Source: Candidatus Omnitrophota bacterium
Lineage (GTDB): Bacteria > Omnitrophota > Gorgyraeia > JAGLLT01
Direction: 5' to 3'
DNA: 14,806 bases
Assembly (NCBI GenBank): GCA_030630095.1
Contig: DAOVNW010000007.1
Location: forward strand, 1 to 14,806
Positions 13,847 to 14,806 of the stretch are shown here, piece by piece; position 1 is the stretch's first letter; the number at the start of each line of letters is the position of its first letter. Under the pieces are notes generated by a model. It was not told where the DNA came from. It was given only the letters and a program-made list of their open reading frames with translations, and made no database searches. A program made the translations under genes and the position numbers.

Positions 13847-14806
13847 TGATTAAGATTAAAAGTGTTTATGCCTGCCAGAAGTGCGGTTATCAGTCAGCTA
13901 AATGGCTGGGGAGGTGCCCTGACTGCGCCCAGTGGAACAGCCTGATTGAAGAGATGCCTTTGAGCGAGGCCGTAGAGCGCGGCGGCAGGGAAGGTTCCGG
14001 AGTTTTGCCGGCGCCGCTCGCGGAAATTGATGTCAGTGAGGAAAAAAGGATAAGTTCTAAGATAGCGGAGTTTGACTGTATTTTAGGAGGGGGCCTGGTC
14101 AGGGGATCAGTTGTTCTAATTGGCGGTTCTCCCGGAATAGGAAAGTCTACCTTGCTGCTGCAAATTGCTGATAAATACAGCAAGAACGGCTTAAGGGTTC
14201 TCTATGTCAGCGCCGAGGAGTCTGTTAAGCAGGCAAAGCTAAGGGCTGACAGAATTGACTCTCACGGTAAAGACCTGTTTATTGTTAACCAGACTAATCT
14301 AAGTACCATTATAGGCTACATCAAGAAGCGGCCGGTGGATGTAGTGATTATTGATTCAGTGCAGTCTCTTTTCCGGCCGGAGTTGAGCTCTATCCCGGGC
14401 AGTGTCAGCCAGGTAAAGGAGTGCGCGGGAGAGCTTACCAGTCGGGCTAAGTCAAAAAACTTTTCCTTGTGTCTTGTGGGGGACATTACAAAAGAGGGCG
14501 CTCTCGCCGGACCTAAGATATTAGAGCATATGGTTGATACGGTGCTTTACTTTGAAGGGGGTGAGCACCATAATTACAGGATACTGCGCGCGGTTAAAAA
14601 CAGGTTTGGCTCTACGAATGAAGTAGGTATCTTTGAGATGACGGGAAGAGGGCTGAAGGAGGTTAAGAATCCGTCGGATATCTTTGTTTCTGAGCGGCCG
14701 GATGATATTTCGGGCTCTATTATTGTACCGGTAATGGAAGGTTCAAGGCCGATCTTAGTAGAGATACAGGCCCTGGTTTCTTATTCCGGCTATAGCCAGG
14801 CTACCA
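13846..14806 (+). CDS. radA: DNA repair protein RadA (Sms), N-terminal 320 residues, cut by the window end
   Basis: RadA is a RecA-like ATPase and branch-migration helicase acting in recombinational repair. The frame starts at ATG 13846, sharing its A with the mlaD stop codon (TAATG), and stays open to the window end. GGAAGAG (13831-13837) is 8 bases upstream. Visible are the four-cysteine zinc finger (C10, C13, C24, C27) with S-A-K-W-L-G-R-C-P, Walker A G-S-P-G-I-G-K-S-T (94-102), Walker B V-V-I-I-D-S-V-Q-S (166-174) and the RadA-specific K-N-R-F-G (251-255). The block G-D-I-T-K-E-G (212-218) has aspartate where I recall most RadA proteins having histidine (G-H-V-T-K). The Lon-like C-terminal domain lies mostly beyond the window. 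A long minus-strand frame at 13890-14183 is only its shadow. Confidence 0.95.
   Translation, partial: MIKIKSVYACQKCGYQSAKWLGRCPDCAQWNSLIEEMPLSEAVERGGREGSGVLPAPLAEIDVSEEKRISSKIAEFDCILGGGLVRGSVVLIGGSPGIGKSTLLLQIADKYSKNGLRVLYVSAEESVKQAKLRADRIDSHGKDLFIVNQTNLSTIIGYIKKRPVDVVIIDSVQSLFRPELSSIPGSVSQVKECAGELTSRAKSKNFSLCLVGDITKEGALAGPKILEHMVDTVLYFEGGEHHNYRILRAVKNRFGSTNEVGIFEMTGRGLKEVKNPSDIFVSERPDDISGSIIVPVMEGSRPILVEIQALVSYSGYSQAT

Noticed and set aside
13890..14183. Minus-strand 97-residue open frame near the right end
   Set aside because: It is fully antisense to the well-supported radA reading frame.

Overview
The window looks like a chromosomal segment from an uncultured diderm (Gram-negative-type) bacterium. 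It carries a Lol lipoprotein-release system and an MlaE/MlaF/MlaD (MCE) phospholipid transport system, both of which need an outer membrane. It also carries the McsA-McsB-ClpC arginine-phosphorylation proteolysis set best known from Firmicutes. That mixture, the moderately AT-rich composition and the gene order suggest a PVC-related candidate phylum such as Omnitrophota. This placement is an inference from gene content and remembered gene order, not a database result.

Layout. (1) Positions 1-370 hold the C-terminal end of an IS200/REP-associated (RAYT-type) transposase and its typical GACCCC-containing repeats. (2) Positions 332-986 hold a complete, AT-rich type II toxin-antitoxin module: a Phd/YefM antitoxin overlapping a RelE/ParE toxin. 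(3) A perfect-consensus sigma-70-type promoter (1012-1040) precedes a run of six tightly packed genes: lysS, lolC/E (one permease), lolD, a branched-chain aminotransferase, mcsA and mcsB. All junctions are abutting, overlapping or a few bases apart. (4) Positions 6815-7227 form a 413-base, very AT-rich, purine-rich spacer made of tandem and inverted heptamers (GCGTAAA/GTGTAAA type). It ends in long-range inverted repeats just before clpC. (5) clpC (822 aa) is followed by a short TamB/AsmA-like membrane-anchored protein and by mlaE and mlaF. (6) A 200-base spacer with nested inverted repeats (12983-13150) splits mlaF from mlaD. (7) mlaD overlaps radA by one base, and radA runs off the end of the window.

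How the genes may work together. LolC/E-LolD extracts lipoproteins from the inner membrane for delivery to the outer membrane. MlaE-MlaF-MlaD and the TamB-like protein form a plausible inter-membrane lipid transport set. McsA-McsB marks proteins with phosphoarginine for ClpC (with a ClpP encoded elsewhere). No ctsR repressor is present, unlike the classic Firmicutes operon. LysS, the aminotransferase and RadA are housekeeping functions sharing the same transcription units.

The least explained parts are the heptamer-array spacer before clpC, the structured spacer inside the mla cluster, and the mini-TamB protein tied to the MCE transporter genes. No RNA genes, CRISPR array or complete mobile element were seen.
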